Shown in pieces: positions 63,819 through 64,000 of a stretch of 64,000 nt of DNA. The DNA lies in assembly GCA_023055425.1 (NCBI GenBank), contig JALGPY010000006.1, positions 74,494,127-74,558,126 of the forward strand, read 5' to 3'. The DNA is from Linanthus parryae. Taxonomy: Eukaryota > Streptophyta > Magnoliopsida > Ericales > Polemoniaceae. The notes under the pieces are model-generated. The model did not search any database and was not told where the DNA came from. It saw only the letters and a program-made list of their open reading frames with translations. Position numbers and translations under genes: made by a program. Each line of letters begins with the position of its first letter. Position 1 is the first letter of the stretch.

Positions 63819-64000
63819 AGCAGGTTATGTTCGTTGGCCTCTAAAACAGGGAGCACATGTACACCCACCATCTGACCCGGGGTCCTGTTATCGAGAAATT
63901 TGGTGTGCATCTTATTGGGGTGCAAGGGATCTAGCAAATCTAGTACGCATTCGGTACTAGCGCGAATTTGGCAGTTCACATGCATTAGGCTTTTGACAAT

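Larger units (their letters stand above)
63254..64000 (+). mobile_element. RE-F: 5' part of a Ty1-copia element
   Basis: LTR, primer site and leader of an element related to RE-D, running off the window. The leader shares GATCTAGGTGGAGC and AAAGCTAGGGTTT with that of RE-D. It lies in intron 4 of OPR pseudogene 3. Confidence 0.7.

Noticed and set aside
63725..63985. 86-codon minus-strand ORF at the window edge
   Set aside because: It overlaps the RE-F leader and gag start in the opposite sense, and I recognise no domain.

Overview
This window is nuclear DNA of a flowering plant, probably a eudicot; I cannot name the species. The evidence is intron-containing 12-oxophytodienoate reductase (OPR) sequences, a TMK-type receptor-kinase relic, Ty1-copia and Ty3-gypsy elements primed by initiator tRNA-Met, hAT, Harbinger and Mutator-like miniature elements, and a Helitron. 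Almost nothing in it is an intact cellular gene. The one exception is a short intronless membrane RING-H2 gene on the minus strand near 61 kb.

Layout. 1-3268: plus-strand copia deletion derivative (RE-A). 3269-6067: repeats, including an LTR-like insertion at 4450-4914. 6068-12305: OPR pseudogene 1 (minus), broken by an 8-bp-TSD hAT insertion and carrying miniature elements and a solo LTR in its introns. 13076-30205: OPR pseudogene 2 (minus), stretched to 17 kb by RE-C (13115-20931, copia, in exon 5), RE-D (23380-28207, copia, in intron 3), a hAT-like element, a solo LTR and a small hAT MITE. RE-B (30206-37769, copia, minus) sits in its exon 1. 37770-39746: TMK-like pseudogene, cut off inside the kinase domain exactly where the 5' LTR of RE-B is cut off. 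40552-42685: non-autonomous Helitron. 44084-46120: SIRE-like copia gag relic. 49238-60483: large Ty3-gypsy element (RE-E, minus) with 2.9-kb LTRs, lying between two (AAT)n microsatellites. 60793-61515: RING-H2 gene. 62395-63039: last exon of OPR pseudogene 3. 63254-64000: 5' end of another copia element (RE-F).

How the parts relate. The cellular content looks like a tandem OPR family (octadecanoid reductases and relatives) that decayed by point mutation and then served as a landing zone. Duplicated introns between copies 1 and 2 show that the duplication preceded most insertions. All coding regions of the retroelements contain stops, frameshifts or catalytic lesions. I found no defence system, biosynthetic cluster or other new multi-gene system. 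The most unusual signals are: young LTRs around a long-dead interior in RE-C; a bZIP-type ACGTCA motif array in the leader of RE-C; the double breakpoint at 37769/37770; and the gypsy element inserted in a microsatellite.

All boundaries, target-site duplications and splice sites were read by eye. Mismatch counts are approximate.
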